DNA of 64,000 bases. Origin: an uncultured Acidobacteriota bacterium. GTDB lineage: Bacteria; Acidobacteriota; Terriglobia; Terriglobales; Acidobacteriaceae. The notes under the pieces were generated by a model. It searched no databases. It was not told the origin of the DNA and was given only the letters and a program-made list of their open reading frames with translations. Positions within the stretch are counted from its first letter, which is position 1. Each line of letters begins with the position of its first letter. The DNA lies in the NCBI GenBank assembly GCA_903832055.1, contig CAILAC010000010.1, positions 682,001 to 746,000 on the forward strand, written 5' to 3'. Below, one piece after another: positions 34,442 to 45,046 of this stretch. The translations under genes and the position numbers were made by a program.

Positions 34442-35593
34442 TTACTTGCTCCCCAGAGGCTGGTAGTTCGAGTAGCTCGATTCAAGAATCGAGCGAACCT
34501 CCGTATAACTCTGCCCCCCGCCCTCACCCGTAATGACTACGTTCGTGAGAATTGTGGCAGAGATCGGCAACATGTACGCCTTGCCACCCAGAACCGCAGG
34601 CGCATAATCCACCCGCGTATCTTCCTGATGCACAAAATCGGTCGTCTTCGGCTCGATCTGCGTAATCATGCGCAGCACAATTCCACTCGAGGGGTCCACA
34701 AAAAACTCCCCATGGTACGGCTCAATCGCTTTGAAGGGTTTCCAGTCCACGATTGTCTGCGAGGGACCAATGTGCCCCCCAGACATGTCGTAGCTGGGAA
34801 AGCAGCAATAGTTCACAGCATAGTGTGAGCTTTTGCGGTCCACCGAAAAGCTGAAAACGGCGACCCGCTTGCCACCAATCTCATCCCACCGCGCCCAGGT
34901 CAAGCTCCCACTAGACGTTGCATCCTGCAACAACACCCCAAGAATCGGACCAAACTCTCCCCACGCAATCGGCCCCTGTGGATCATTGACCTTCTTGTTT
35001 TGACCAGAAACAATCCGCTCTACCCCACCCGCGCTCTCCGCCACCATTGAAGTCCGACCGAGGTACCGGATATGGTTGCCCACCACATTGCGCAGCGGAC
35101 CACCCGTCAAAGTTCCATTCCCCTGAGCCACTCTGAAATCCTGCATGTAACTGCTCGGATTATCCGAAAACCGCAGGGTCGTCTTCTGAACCGTCAAATC
35201 AGGCAAATGCGCAAAAACCCCTGTGACATAGGTGGCAATCTTGGCAGCGAGGTCCTTCTGAGCTGCAGCATCGGGCGCAGGAGGGGCTGCCGCAGAGGCA
35301 GTCGGTAAAGGCAGAAATGCGCTGACATTCTTGAGAATCGTAAGTTGCTCAACCGTAAGTGGGCCGGGGATATTACCCGCCATCTGGTTCAGCGCCGCCA
35401 TCGTGACTTGCTCGCCAATCTCTACATTTTTCAACTGCTCAGCAACCTGTTCGTCACTCTTCTTCTGTTCATGCAGGCTCTGCAGCAGGGTAGAGAGCTC
35501 TGACACACTGGTCTTCTTGGCGGCAAATGCCCGTACGGAAGACATACATTGAATCATCAAAAATAACAAAACGATAAGTACTCTATTGCGCAT
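34442..35593 (-). CDS. Exported protein paralogous to the N-terminal part of the neighbouring VWA protein
   Basis: 383 residues with a signal peptide (VLIVLLFLMIQCMSSVRAFA). Same start as its neighbour (MRNR, then AKKTSVSELSTLLQSLHEQK against AKRTTVAQLRNILSGAHANH), same middle (AWGEFGPILGVLLQDA, VAVFSFSVDRKSSHYAVNYC) and similar end (ITQIEPKTTDFVHQEDTRVD). It lacks the VWA part. The pair arose by tandem duplication with later fusion or loss. Function not known; both sit 100 bases apart on one strand and are likely cotranscribed. Confidence 0.8.
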   Translation of the reverse strand: MRNRVLIVLLFLMIQCMSSVRAFAAKKTSVSELSTLLQSLHEQKKSDEQVAEQLKNVEIGEQVTMAALNQMAGNIPGPLTVEQLTILKNVSAFLPLPTASAAAPPAPDAAAQKDLAAKIATYVTGVFAHLPDLTVQKTTLRFSDNPSSYMQDFRVAQGNGTLTGGPLRNVVGNHIRYLGRTSMVAESAGGVERIVSGQNKKVNDPQGPIAWGEFGPILGVLLQDATSSGSLTWARWDEIGGKRVAVFSFSVDRKSSHYAVNYCCFPSYDMSGGHIGPSQTIVDWKPFKAIEPYHGEFFVDPSSGIVLRMITQIEPKTTDFVHQEDTRVDYAPAVLGGKAYMLPISATILTNVVITGEGGGQSYTEVRSILESSYSNYQPLGSK

Positions 35594-35862
35594 GACTTCA
35601 ACCTTTCATAAAAGATAAGTCTGTCAAGGCACCTTTGCAGTGACTCAATGCGCTATCAACAGGCCTGGGCAGAATCTTACATGACTCATGCACAGTCGGT
35701 ATGAGTTCAAAAGCCTGCGGCAGGCTCAAGCCATGCCCTTTCAAACCTTGCTCGAACAGTTGCCGTTTTCATCCTGTGTGAATCGAGTGGACCTCAGGCC
35801 GCCCAATCGCCGCGCATCCCACCGGCTCCTGGTCTACTCTAAAGAAGTCTCAGGGAGGCCTC

Positions 35863-37392
<1,530 letters not shown>

Positions 37393-37410
37393 CCTGCCTC
37401 ATTTCCATAA

Positions 37411-37451
37411 CCCGAATTCGGGTGCCCCACATCTCGCATTTGAGATGTGGG
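37411..37451. repeat. GGTGCCCC hairpin repeat, copy B, with EcoRI-like palindrome
   Basis: The 12-base palindrome CCCGAATTCGGG (37411-37422) runs into GGTGCCCC (37421-37428). The stem CCCACATCTC (37426-37435) pairs perfectly with GAGATGTGGG (37442-37451). Confidence 0.75.
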
Positions 37452-37507
37452 AAACCACAAACCTACATCCAGCCGCTGCCTTTGTTCTAGTTCTTGTTTT
37501 TCTGTCT

Positions 37508-37568
37508 GTCATTCCCGAAGAAAATCTTCGGGTGCCCCATCCATTCGCGCCCTTTGCGAATGGGTGGG
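37508..37568. repeat. ATTCCC repeat variant plus GGTGCCCC hairpin, copy C
   Basis: CCCGAAGA-AAA-TCTTCGGG forms a perfect 8-bp stem at 37514-37532. It abuts GGTGCCCC (37531-37538), whose stem CCCATCCATTCGC (37536-37548) pairs with GCGAATGGGTGGG (37556-37568) with one G-T wobble. Confidence 0.75.
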
Positions 37569-37600
37569 AACCACAAATCCCGGACTGTTCTTGCCGTTGC

Positions 37601-37625
37601 TTTTCACACTCACACTCACACTCGC
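37601..37625. repeat. CACACTC tail repeat before the VWA gene
   Basis: TTTTCACACTCACACTCACA and following bases repeat the CACACTC tail also seen near 21950 and 31110. It ends nine bases before the start codon of the VWA gene, so it occupies the place of a ribosome site; only GGTGA lies between. Confidence 0.7.
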
Positions 37626-37633
37626 GGTGACCC

Positions 37634-38896
37634 ATGAAACGAACCCGCTACACCAAATTCACCGGCGACCTGGCCGACGAGTTCTCCCTCGAAGACCTCA
37701 TGCAGCAGCTCTCCGACTATCTCCTCGACTCCGGCTTCCAGGACCCCCTATCCCGCTTTCAGGAGCTGCAAGGCGAGCAATCCCTAGACAACCTCCGCGA
37801 AGCCCTCCGCCAGGCCCTCGAAGCCGGCGACTTCGACCAGGACCTGCGTAACAAGCTCGAAGACCTCGCCGGAGATCCAGAGAAAATCGAGCAGTTAATT
37901 GACCAGCTCATTCAGCGCATGCAGCAGCAGGATTACATCCGCATCGACGACCCGGCCGACCCCTCCCGCACCTCCACCACCCCCGGCCAGACCGGCTCCG
38001 GCGAGTCCTCCGCCCGCTTCGAAGTCCGCGACAAAGCCCTCGACTTCCTCGGCTACAAAACCCTCCAGGACCTCCTCGGCTCCCTCGGCCGCGCCAGCGC
38101 CGGCCGCCACGACACCATGCATCAGGCCACCGGCGTCGAAACCAACGGGTCCATAAGGCCCTACGAATTCGGCGACACCATGAACCTCGACGCCAACGCC
38201 ACCCTCGCTGCCGCCCTCGCCACCCAGGCCGAAAATTCAGAAGGGCAAGGCGTCACCTGGCCCATCGAGGTCGATTACAAGCACCTCCACGTCCAACAAT
38301 CTGACTACCAATCCAGCTGCGCCACCGTGGTCATGCTCGACTGCTCGCACTCGATGATCTTGTATGGCGAAGACCGCTTCACCCCGGCAAAGAGGGTTGC
38401 CATGGCTCTCAGCCATCTCATCCGAACCCAGTACCCCGGCGACACCCTCTCCGTCGTCCTCTTCCACGACTCCGCCGAAGAAGTCCCCGTCTCCCAGATC
38501 GCCCGCGTCAAAGTCGGCCCCCACTACACCAACACCCGCGAAGGCCTCCGCCTCTCCCGCAGTATCCTTAACCGCCAGCGCAAAGAGATGAAACAGATCG
38601 TCATGATCACCGACGGCAAACCAAGCGCCCTAACCCTGCCCGACGGCCGCATCTACAAAAACGCCTTCGGCCTCGACCCGCTCGTCCTCTCAGAAACCCT
38701 CGAAGAAGTCTCCCGCTGCCGCCGCGCCAACATCATGATCAACACCTTCATGCTCGCCACCGACCCCGGCCTCGTCCAATTCGTCCAAAGAGTAAGCGCC
38801 ATGTGCCGCGGCAAAGCCTACTTCACCACCCCACAAACCCTAGGCAACTACCTGATGATGGACTTCATGTCCCGCAAGATGAAAACCGTGCATTGA
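37634..38896 (+). CDS. Cytoplasmic VWA-domain protein, partner of the MoxR-type ATPase
   Basis: 420 residues. The first 180 are helical and charged ([40 protein letters not shown]). The VWA domain starts near 230: [19 protein letters not shown] contains the MIDAS motif D-x-S-x-S, with the later Thr in [10 protein letters not shown] and Asp in [12 protein letters not shown]. The C-terminal part resembles CoxE/ChlD-type VWA proteins. No signal peptide. Together with the upstream ATPase it should form a metal-chelatase-like or chaperone complex. The target is not evident. Confidence 0.87.
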   Translation: MKRTRYTKFTGDLADEFSLEDLMQQLSDYLLDSGFQDPLSRFQELQGEQSLDNLREALRQALEAGDFDQDLRNKLEDLAGDPEKIEQLIDQLIQRMQQQDYIRIDDPADPSRTSTTPGQTGSGESSARFEVRDKALDFLGYKTLQDLLGSLGRASAGRHDTMHQATGVETNGSIRPYEFGDTMNLDANATLAAALATQAENSEGQGVTWPIEVDYKHLHVQQSDYQSSCATVVMLDCSHSMILYGEDRFTPAKRVAMALSHLIRTQYPGDTLSVVLFHDSAEEVPVSQIARVKVGPHYTNTREGLRLSRSILNRQRKEMKQIVMITDGKPSALTLPDGRIYKNAFGLDPLVLSETLEEVSRCRRANIMINTFMLATDPGLVQFVQRVSAMCRGKAYFTTPQTLGNYLMMDFMSRKMKTVH

Positions 38897-38939
38897 TCCG
38901 GAGTGTCACGGTTGCAACTTCAAGAGCCGAGAATTGTCA

Positions 38940-38977
38940 GGTGCCCCATCCTTGACAGCTCCATCGTCAAGGGTGGG
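38940..38977. repeat. GGTGCCCC hairpin repeat, copy D
   Basis: GGTGCCCC (38940-38947), with CCCATCCTTGAC (38945-38956) pairing with GTCAAGGGTGGG (38966-38977), one G-T wobble. Confidence 0.75.
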
Positions 38978-39016
38978 AATGACAAAGGGCGCCTGTCGTT
39001 GCCGTTGCCTTCGTCT

Positions 39017-39114
39017 TTGCTTTTTTGGTTGTCATTCCCGCAGGGAATCTGCTTCTATTCTTGCCTTTGCCGTTGCTTTTTTGGTTGTCATTCCCGAAGG
39101 GAATCTGCTGTTGC
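39017..39114. repeat. Tandem ATTCCC palindrome repeat, two copies
   Basis: TTGCTTTTTTGGTTGTCATT is found twice, at about 39018 and 39074, each followed by a palindrome: ATTCCCGCAGGGAAT (39034-39048) and ATTCCCGAAGGGAAT (39090-39104), then CTGCT. The unit length is 56 bases. Confidence 0.8.
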
Positions 39115-39281
39115 ACATTCGGAGGGAGCCGGGGCGTTCATGCCCATGAATACCACCTCATCCGCCAACCTCACGAGGGGCCTCGATGGCCCCGAGCGCC
39201 TTTCCACGAATACCGCCGGGGGCTAAAGGAAGGATCACCAATCTCTGGCCATCGGCGGGTGCCACCTGTGCCGCGCCCATC

Positions 39282-39512
39282 GCTACGAACGGCTTCGTGC
39301 TGACGAAGCTCTATCTGCGCGGGCTTGGGGGCAATCAGGATACGGAGCTCGACGGCGCGGGCAACTGGCTGCATACCAACGTCTCCGCCGGGGGCGGGCT
39401 GACTGCGACTTACTGGCAGGCTACAGGCGGGCCGCAACTGAGCCACAATTTCAGTGACTGGCTGGGGACCAAACGCATGCAGGCCAATACCGCTCCAAGC
39501 GCCGAAGTCTTC
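39282..39512 (+). pseudogene. Fragment of an RHS/YD-repeat protein
   Basis: In one frame the translation gives LYLRGLGGNQDTELDGAGNW, then HTNVSAGGGLTATYWQATGG and FSDWLGTKRMQAN. This is the pattern of the conserved core next to the C-terminus of RHS proteins (LGG..VTEL, AGG.LLATY, DWLGT.R). No start, no further repeats and no toxin domain are found on either side, so it is a remnant. Confidence 0.65.
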
Positions 39513-39619
39513 TTCCAGGTGCACAAGACTTCCGGTTATTCCTTCTTTACAAGGGACCGTATCGGAGCGCATTGCCTCCAGGCATACAAAAGGGACTCGG
39601 GGGTGAATGCAGCCAGCCG

Positions 39620-39650
39620 GGTGCCCCAGGTCCCGCGTCTTGGACCTGGG
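39620..39650. repeat. GGTGCCCC hairpin repeat, copy E
   Basis: GGTGCCCC (39620-39627), with CCCAGGTCC (39625-39633) pairing perfectly with GGACCTGGG (39642-39650). Confidence 0.75.
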
Positions 39651-39683
39651 ATCCCCAAAACTGTGGAACAAACCCCGTGAAAT

Positions 39684-39699
39684 ATCTCAAATTTGAGAT
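39684..39699. repeat. 16-base perfect palindrome
   Basis: ATCTCAAATTTGAGAT is fully self-complementary. Its arms match the core of hairpin copy B (ATCTC...GAGAT), so it may be a related remnant. Confidence 0.6.
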
Positions 39700-39864
39700 G
39701 GGCAAAATCGATCTGTTGCGAATGCACAAAACCACCAAATGCTCCGCAAACCCAACCCCCACAATCCAAACCACTTCCAACACATCCACTTGACAACCCC
39801 GGCCCCCCGCCGCACCCCAAAAATGTCACGCGTGTGACATTTCGCTGTGGAACACCGAGCGCAA

Positions 39865-40920
39865 TCAGACGCCCGTCCCCAGCGCCTTCCGCACCGCCGG
39901 AGCCACCTTCGTCCCCAGCAACTCAATCGCGTGCATCATCTTCGCATGTGGCAGAGTCGCCGCCGTCATCTGAAAGTCCAGCCGCGCCACACCACCCAGC
40001 GCCTCGTTGGTGTACAAAACTTTCTCAACAACATATTCCGGATCGCCAATCAGATACGCGCCCTTCGGCCCCCGCGTCGCCTCAAACTGCGCCCGCGAAG
40101 TCGGTGCCCAACCGCGCTCCTTGCCAATCTGCGAAAACATCGTCGCGTAGCTCGGATAGAAGTCATCCGCCGCCTGCTGGCTCGTATCTCCAATAAAACC
40201 AAACATATGCAGCCCCACTTTCAGCGTCTCAGCAGAATGCCCGGCGCGCCTACCAGCCTCGCGGTACAGGTCCACCAGCGGCCGGAATCGATGCTGCTCC
40301 CCGCCGATAATCGCCACCATCAGCGGCAGCCCCATGAATCCTGCCCGTGCAAACGACTGCGGCGTTCCGCCTACTCCGAGCCATATTGGCAACTTCTCCT
40401 GCACCGGCCGCGGATAGATTCCCTGCCCCGTTAGCGCCGGACGAAATTTGCCGGACCAGGTCGTCTTTTCGTCCTTAGCAGCATTGTCGCGCAGGGTGAG
40501 CAGCAGCTCCAGTTTTTCGACAAACAGCTCATCGTAGTCTTGCAGCTTGAGGCCAAAGAGCGGGTAGGCTTCTGTGAAGGACCCCCGCCCCGCCACAATT
40601 TCCGCCCGTCCGTTCGAAATCAAATCAAGGGTCGCAAACTCCTGAAACACCCGCACCGGATCTGCTGCGCTCAGCACCGTCACCGCGCTGGTCAGCCGGA
40701 TCGTCTTCGTCCGCGACGCTGCAGCCGCCAGAATCATGGTCGGGGCAGAGTCGAGAAACTCGCTGCGGTGGTGTTCGCCGATACCAAAAACATCCAAGCC
40801 GACCTGATCTGCCAGCTCAATCTCCTCAATCAAATTGCGCAGGCGTTCGCTCGGTGCGATAGTGGTGCCGGTTTCAGGGTCGCGAATTGCTGCTGCAAAG
40901 CTGTCAATGCCGATCTGCAT
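39865..40920 (-). CDS. LLM class flavin-dependent oxidoreductase
   Basis: 351 residues. Luciferase-like fold: [18 protein letters not shown] at the start, [20 protein letters not shown], then [20 protein letters not shown] and [13 protein letters not shown]. It uses FMNH2 or F420; the substrate is not predictable. The ATG at 40920 has GGGAG seven bases upstream; a start at 40977 would add 19 residues unlike the family. Next gene upstream on the same strand is purU, 104 bases away. Confidence 0.88.
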   Translation of the reverse strand: MQIGIDSFAAAIRDPETGTTIAPSERLRNLIEEIELADQVGLDVFGIGEHHRSEFLDSAPTMILAAAASRTKTIRLTSAVTVLSAADPVRVFQEFATLDLISNGRAEIVAGRGSFTEAYPLFGLKLQDYDELFVEKLELLLTLRDNAAKDEKTTWSGKFRPALTGQGIYPRPVQEKLPIWLGVGGTPQSFARAGFMGLPLMVAIIGGEQHRFRPLVDLYREAGRRAGHSAETLKVGLHMFGFIGDTSQQAADDFYPSYATMFSQIGKERGWAPTSRAQFEATRGPKGAYLIGDPEYVVEKVLYTNEALGGVARLDFQMTAATLPHAKMMHAIELLGTKVAPAVRKALGTGV

Positions 40921-41023
40921 GGGAGTCTCCCGGTGAAATAGTTGTTCCAACAAGTAATCAGATGCAGGCGTGTCCAACTCGATTCATTGCGCGTGCGGCC
41001 TTGTATAGAGAGCGCGGAGCACG

Positions 41024-41917
41024 CTAGTCGAATACGACTGTCTTGTTGCCGTAGCAAAGGATGCGCTGCTCGAGATGCCAGCGCACGGCGCGCGAGAGCA
41101 CGATGCGCTCCAGGTCGCGTCCTCGCGCTACCAGATCTTCCACCTGGTCGCGATGCGAAATGCGGGCCACATCCTGCTCGATAATCGGGCCGTCGTCGAG
41201 TACTGAGGTGACATAGTGGCTGGTCGCGCCAATCAGCTTCACGCCCCGGGCATGGGCCGCATGGTACGGCCGCGCTCCAATGAAGGCAGGCAGAAAAGAG
41301 TGATGCACGTTGATGATTGCCGCAGGATACTGGGCCACAAAATTCTCGGTGAGAATCTGCATGTAGCGGGCAAGAACGACCAGTTCCACATCCAGTTCGC
41401 TGAGCAGGGCAATCTGCTGCGCCTCAGCCTCGGCGCGTGTCGCGGGCGTGACCGGCACGTATTCGAAGCGGATTCCGTGAAACGCAGCCAAAGTCTCAAC
41501 TTCACGATGATTCGAGACAATCACCGCGATTTCGCAGCTCAGCTCGCCTGCGCTGGCGCGGTAGAGCAAGTCGGCAATGCAGTGCAGATACTGCGAACAA
41601 AAGAGCGCCACGCGCGGCCTACGCTGCATCAGACGCAATTGCCAGCGCATTTTCAGTTCCGTGGCGAGAGGCGCAAATGCTTCGGCAAAGGCCGGAATCC
41701 CTTCCTCGGCAGAGAGGGAGTCGATTGCCCACTCCACGCGCATGAAGAACAGGCCGAGCGCGTGATCCTGATGCTGGTCGGCGTGCAGGATATTTGCGCC
41801 CTGGGCGTAGAGCAGCCCGGAGACGCGGGCCACCAGACCCTTTTGATCAGGGCAGTCAATGAGCAGTACAGCGCGACTGTTTGCAGCCAGGCTCGCGATA
41901 GAAGTTGTTGAAGTCAT
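41024..41917 (-). CDS. purU: Formyltetrahydrofolate deformylase
   Basis: 297 residues. N-terminal ACT domain (AVLLIDCPDQKGLVARVSGL, then GANILHADQHQD) and C-terminal formyltransferase domain with the hydrolase triad region INVHHSFLPAFIGARPYHAA and GATSHYVTSVLDDGPIIEQD. It hydrolyses 10-formyl-THF to THF and formate, balancing one-carbon pools; fmt in this window uses the same cofactor. GGAG is four bases before the ATG. Confidence 0.95.
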   Translation of the reverse strand: MTSTTSIASLAANSRAVLLIDCPDQKGLVARVSGLLYAQGANILHADQHQDHALGLFFMRVEWAIDSLSAEEGIPAFAEAFAPLATELKMRWQLRLMQRRPRVALFCSQYLHCIADLLYRASAGELSCEIAVIVSNHREVETLAAFHGIRFEYVPVTPATRAEAEAQQIALLSELDVELVVLARYMQILTENFVAQYPAAIINVHHSFLPAFIGARPYHAAHARGVKLIGATSHYVTSVLDDGPIIEQDVARISHRDQVEDLVARGRDLERIVLSRAVRWHLEQRILCYGNKTVVFD

Positions 41918-41941
41918 CGTTCTCCAGATTACCCGACTCGG

Positions 41942-44596
41942 CTACTCCCGCCGTAATGCTTCCACTGGGTCGACGCTCATCGCAGCGCGCGCCGGGAGCA
42001 GTGTTGCGGCCAAAGCTACCAGCCCAAGCAGTCCGGCTACCGCACCGTATACCGCCGGATCGTGCGGGTCTACCTGAAAGAGCAATGATCGGACGAGCCT
42101 CGCCAAAGCCAGCGCGGCGGCCAAGCCAACGACTACCCCGGCAGCCACAATCCACATCCCCTCGCCCACAATCATCCGCAGAATATCCGCGCGTGTCGCG
42201 CCAAGGGCCATGCGCACGCCAATCTCCTGCGTCCGCTGCGAGGCGGCATAGGCGATCACACCATAGAGTCCAATCACCGCCATCACCGTTCCGCAGAGCG
42301 CAAAAAAGCCCAGCAGGGCAGTCTCAAATCGCGGCCTGTCGGCCAGTTCGCTCACCTGCTGTGCCAGCGGCCGAATCTCGACCGGCGCCAAAGGATCGAG
42401 CCGGGCCATCTCGGTGCGAATCAGACCGGCCAGTGCCGACGCCGGCAGGGACGACCGCAGCAGGAAGTAGTGATGCGGCCCAAAGCTTTCCGGGTCGCGG
42501 GTGCGCTTGAGCGTGTAAAACTCCGGCTCATCGACATTGGTCAGCCCGCCATTTTTAACGTCGGCGGCGACTCCAACCACTGTAAAGACGGTCGGGTCAG
42601 TGACGAAGTTCGGATCAAACCGGCCAAATCGAATATGCTGCCCAATTGGGTCCTGTTCCCGAAACATCCGCGATGCCAGTGAGCGGCTCAGGACCAGCAG
42701 ATCTCTGCTTTCCGTCCGGTCCTCTTCGCGAAATCCCGGCCCGCGAAGGATGGGAATGCGGAGAGCGCGAAAGTACTCCGGCGTTACAGAACGCGCGACA
42801 ACATCGTCCCCAACTCGCGGTTCGCTGGGGGGCCTGCCCACGACAAAAATTTGCGCGTATCCCGTACCGTTATGCCAGCCATCCGGCGGCAGCGAGTCAG
42901 TCATTCCCACACCGGAGACACCGGGCAGCGAGCGCAAAGCCGCCTCAGCACGCAGATCGAAATCTATATATCCATGGGGATATCGCTCCTGATTCAGCGG
43001 GACACGCACGGTAATCACGTCATCTGCCGTCATGCCGAGTTGCTGCGCCTGCAGATGTGCAAAACTCTTGAGCAGCAGACCGGCTCCCGAAAGCAGCACC
43101 ACGCTGAATACCATCTGGGCGATGACCAAGATCCGTCGCAGTCGCACATGCGCTCTCGTTTGTGAAGACCGCGACACCAGTGCCGACGGTCGAGGTCGAT
43201 CTACTGCCCCGGTTATGCCGAACAAGACAGCACAAAGGAGCGAAAGCAATGCAGAAAACGCGGCGATCCGCAGGTCCAGGTGCGCATTTCGCAGAAAGGG
43301 AATGCCAGTCGGCGCAATCCGCACAAATGCCCGCAGCAAGGCTTCGGCAAGCACCCAGCCCACCAGCGCGCCGGCCAGTGCCAGCAGCAGAGCTTCGGTC
43401 ATTGTCTGGCGAACCAGCCGCCCGCGGCTCGCCCCAAGCGCTGCACGCACCGCCAGTTCGCGCTGCCGTGCCACTCCGCGCGCGGAAAACAGGCAGGCCA
43501 CATTGGCGCAAGCAATCAGCAATACGGCAGCGACTGTCGCAAGCAACAGCCATGCCGCCTGCGTCGCATCCTGCATTTCGAGCGCTCGCACCGAGCGTAT
43601 CTGCAGCCGAAACCCGTCGCGTATTTGCGGCGGAATCCACTCTCTCGTGTGCAGAAAGAAAGGCTCCATCTGCGCTTGTGCCGTGGTCAGGTTAACGCCC
43701 GGATTAAGTCGCGCAAACGCCCACACCGGCAAGCCGATGCCACTGTTGATGGTGTGCTGTGCCGCGACATCCATCCGCGCTGGAAGTACGATATCTGCCG
43801 CCTGCAGTCGCGGCATCGCATACCCTCTCGGCAATACGCCGACAACACGAACTGGGCGCCCATCGAGCGAAATATTGTGGTCGAGAATCTTCGGGTCGCG
43901 GTTATACCGGCTCAGCCAAAGTCCATCCGAAATCAACGCCGCTCGCGGCCCATTGGGCAAATCCTCCTCGGGCAAAAAATTCCGCCCGAGGATTGGTGAA
44001 ATTCCCAAGGTTGGCAGAAAATTCTGTGCCACCTGTGCGCACTGCAGGTGCAGCGGATTAGCCTCGGTCAGGTTGCAGTCCTGCGTTCCGCGCTCGAAGG
44101 TCATCGAAGAGAAAGGCTTCTGACTGGCCTGCCACTCATAGAAAAACCCGCCCAGCATGAACTCCTGCTTCTGCAAGGGCTGCACCAGACCGAGGGAGAC
44201 CAGGCGGTCGTCATCGGCATACGGAAGACTTCGAAAGAGAATGCGGTCTACGACGCTGAAGACGGCAGTCGTCGCCCCAATACCCAGCGACAGAGTGGCA
44301 ATCACGGTCACAGTGAATGCCCGGTTCCGCCTGAATCCGCGCAGAGCGTATCGCACATCCTGAGCGATTGTTTCCAGCATCAGGCCTGGACGCTGGCGAT
44401 GGGTCTCTTCCCGCGCCCGCTCCAGCCCGCCAAACTCGATCAGGGCCCGCCGCCGTGCCTCCCGCGCATCCATCCCGGCCGCCAGATTGGCCTGAATGGA
44501 CTGTTCGAGATGAAATTGAAGCTCTTCTTCGAGTTCATCAAAAGGTTTGCGAGCCACCATCAATCGCAGACGAGGCATCAGTTCGCGCAGGTTCAT
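41942..44596 (-). CDS. ADOP-type ABC transporter permease (MacB/FtsX family)
   Basis: 884 residues. The N-terminal 70 residues are the PadR-associated ADOP segment (LEEELQFHLEQSIQANLAAG, ARRRALIEFGGLERAREETH). Then come a MacB-like periplasmic domain and two sets of FtsX helices: first TM near 90 (FTVTVIATLSLGIGATTAVF), four-helix block near 390-480 and the last block near 770-884 (GVIAYAASQRTQEIGVRMAL, GATRADILRMIVGEGMWI). No ATPase lies next to it, as is common for this acidobacterial family. The start overlaps the padR stop by 4 bases. Confidence 0.9.
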   Translation of the reverse strand: MNLRELMPRLRLMVARKPFDELEEELQFHLEQSIQANLAAGMDAREARRRALIEFGGLERAREETHRQRPGLMLETIAQDVRYALRGFRRNRAFTVTVIATLSLGIGATTAVFSVVDRILFRSLPYADDDRLVSLGLVQPLQKQEFMLGGFFYEWQASQKPFSSMTFERGTQDCNLTEANPLHLQCAQVAQNFLPTLGISPILGRNFLPEEDLPNGPRAALISDGLWLSRYNRDPKILDHNISLDGRPVRVVGVLPRGYAMPRLQAADIVLPARMDVAAQHTINSGIGLPVWAFARLNPGVNLTTAQAQMEPFFLHTREWIPPQIRDGFRLQIRSVRALEMQDATQAAWLLLATVAAVLLIACANVACLFSARGVARQRELAVRAALGASRGRLVRQTMTEALLLALAGALVGWVLAEALLRAFVRIAPTGIPFLRNAHLDLRIAAFSALLSLLCAVLFGITGAVDRPRPSALVSRSSQTRAHVRLRRILVIAQMVFSVVLLSGAGLLLKSFAHLQAQQLGMTADDVITVRVPLNQERYPHGYIDFDLRAEAALRSLPGVSGVGMTDSLPPDGWHNGTGYAQIFVVGRPPSEPRVGDDVVARSVTPEYFRALRIPILRGPGFREEDRTESRDLLVLSRSLASRMFREQDPIGQHIRFGRFDPNFVTDPTVFTVVGVAADVKNGGLTNVDEPEFYTLKRTRDPESFGPHHYFLLRSSLPASALAGLIRTEMARLDPLAPVEIRPLAQQVSELADRPRFETALLGFFALCGTVMAVIGLYGVIAYAASQRTQEIGVRMALGATRADILRMIVGEGMWIVAAGVVVGLAAALALARLVRSLLFQVDPHDPAVYGAVAGLLGLVALAATLLPARAAMSVDPVEALRRE

Positions 44597-44943
44597 TGCG
44601 CCGCCTCCCTGCGCCCCAGCACCAGCGCAATTGCTTCCGCCATGCGCTCCCAGTTGGCCATTTCGGCGTCTAGTTGCTTGCGACCGGTATCGGTGAGGGC
44701 GTAGAACTTGGCCCGCCGGTTGTTCTCTGAACTGGCCCACTCCGCCTTGATCCAGCCCTTGTACTCCAACCGGTGCAGGGCAGGATAGAGCGAACCCTGG
44801 CCAATTTCGAGGGCCTCTTTGGAGAACTGCTGGATGCGTTGCGCTACACCCCAGCCATGCATGGGTTCAAGTGCAAGCGTCTTCAGGATAAGCATGTCGA
44901 GCGTTCCCTGAAGCAGCACGTTGGAGTTGGCGGATGGTGGCAT
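44593..44943 (-). CDS. PadR family transcriptional regulator
   Basis: 116 residues. The winged helix is clear: LLQGTLDMLILKTLALEPMH, GWGVAQRIQQFSKEALEIGQ, GSLYPALHRLEYKGWIKAEW, then the C-terminal dimer helix (LTDTGRKQLDAEMANWERMA). The ATG at 44943 is preferred: GAGGGG lies 4-5 bases upstream. Starts at 44958 and 45006 would read through the operator. Its gene overlaps the permease gene by 4 bases, so it most likely represses the pair and itself. Confidence 0.9.
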   Translation of the reverse strand: MPPSANSNVLLQGTLDMLILKTLALEPMHGWGVAQRIQQFSKEALEIGQGSLYPALHRLEYKGWIKAEWASSENNRRAKFYALTDTGRKQLDAEMANWERMAEAIALVLGRREAAQ

Positions 44944-44953
44944 CTTTCCCCTC

Positions 44954-45006
44954 GACATTCGACAAGTATTGAGCCCATAGTCGCGCCGACTCTTGTCGAA
45001 TGTCAA
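44954..45006 (-). promoter_or_regulatory. Promoter and inverted-repeat operator of the padR-permease operon
   Basis: GACATTCGACAAG (44954-44966) and CTTGTCGAATGTC (44992-45004) are perfect 13-base inverted arms with a 25-base spacer. On the reverse strand the upstream arm overlaps a consensus -35 box TTGACA (45006-45001); GACTAT at an 18-base distance is a possible -10. The downstream arm ends 11 bases before the padR start. Binding by a PadR dimer would block the promoter. Confidence 0.7.
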
Positions 45007-45046
45007 GGGTAGATTTCTGGAAATTTACAAGGGCAGGCGTCCCCAA

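Larger units (their letters stand above)
38897..39864. other. Gene-poor stretch of repeats and gene remains
   Basis: 968 bases without an intact gene, between the VWA gene and the oxidoreductase. It holds two GGTGCCCC hairpins, two ATTCCC palindrome repeats in tandem, an RHS fragment, and a 16-base palindrome. Several open frames cross it, but they are made of repeats and carry no recognisable domain apart from the RHS piece. Confidence 0.75.

Noticed and set aside
38903-39226. 107-residue open frame after the VWA gene
   Set aside because: It is composed of repeat units (hairpin and ATTCCC repeats) and has no ribosome site or domain.
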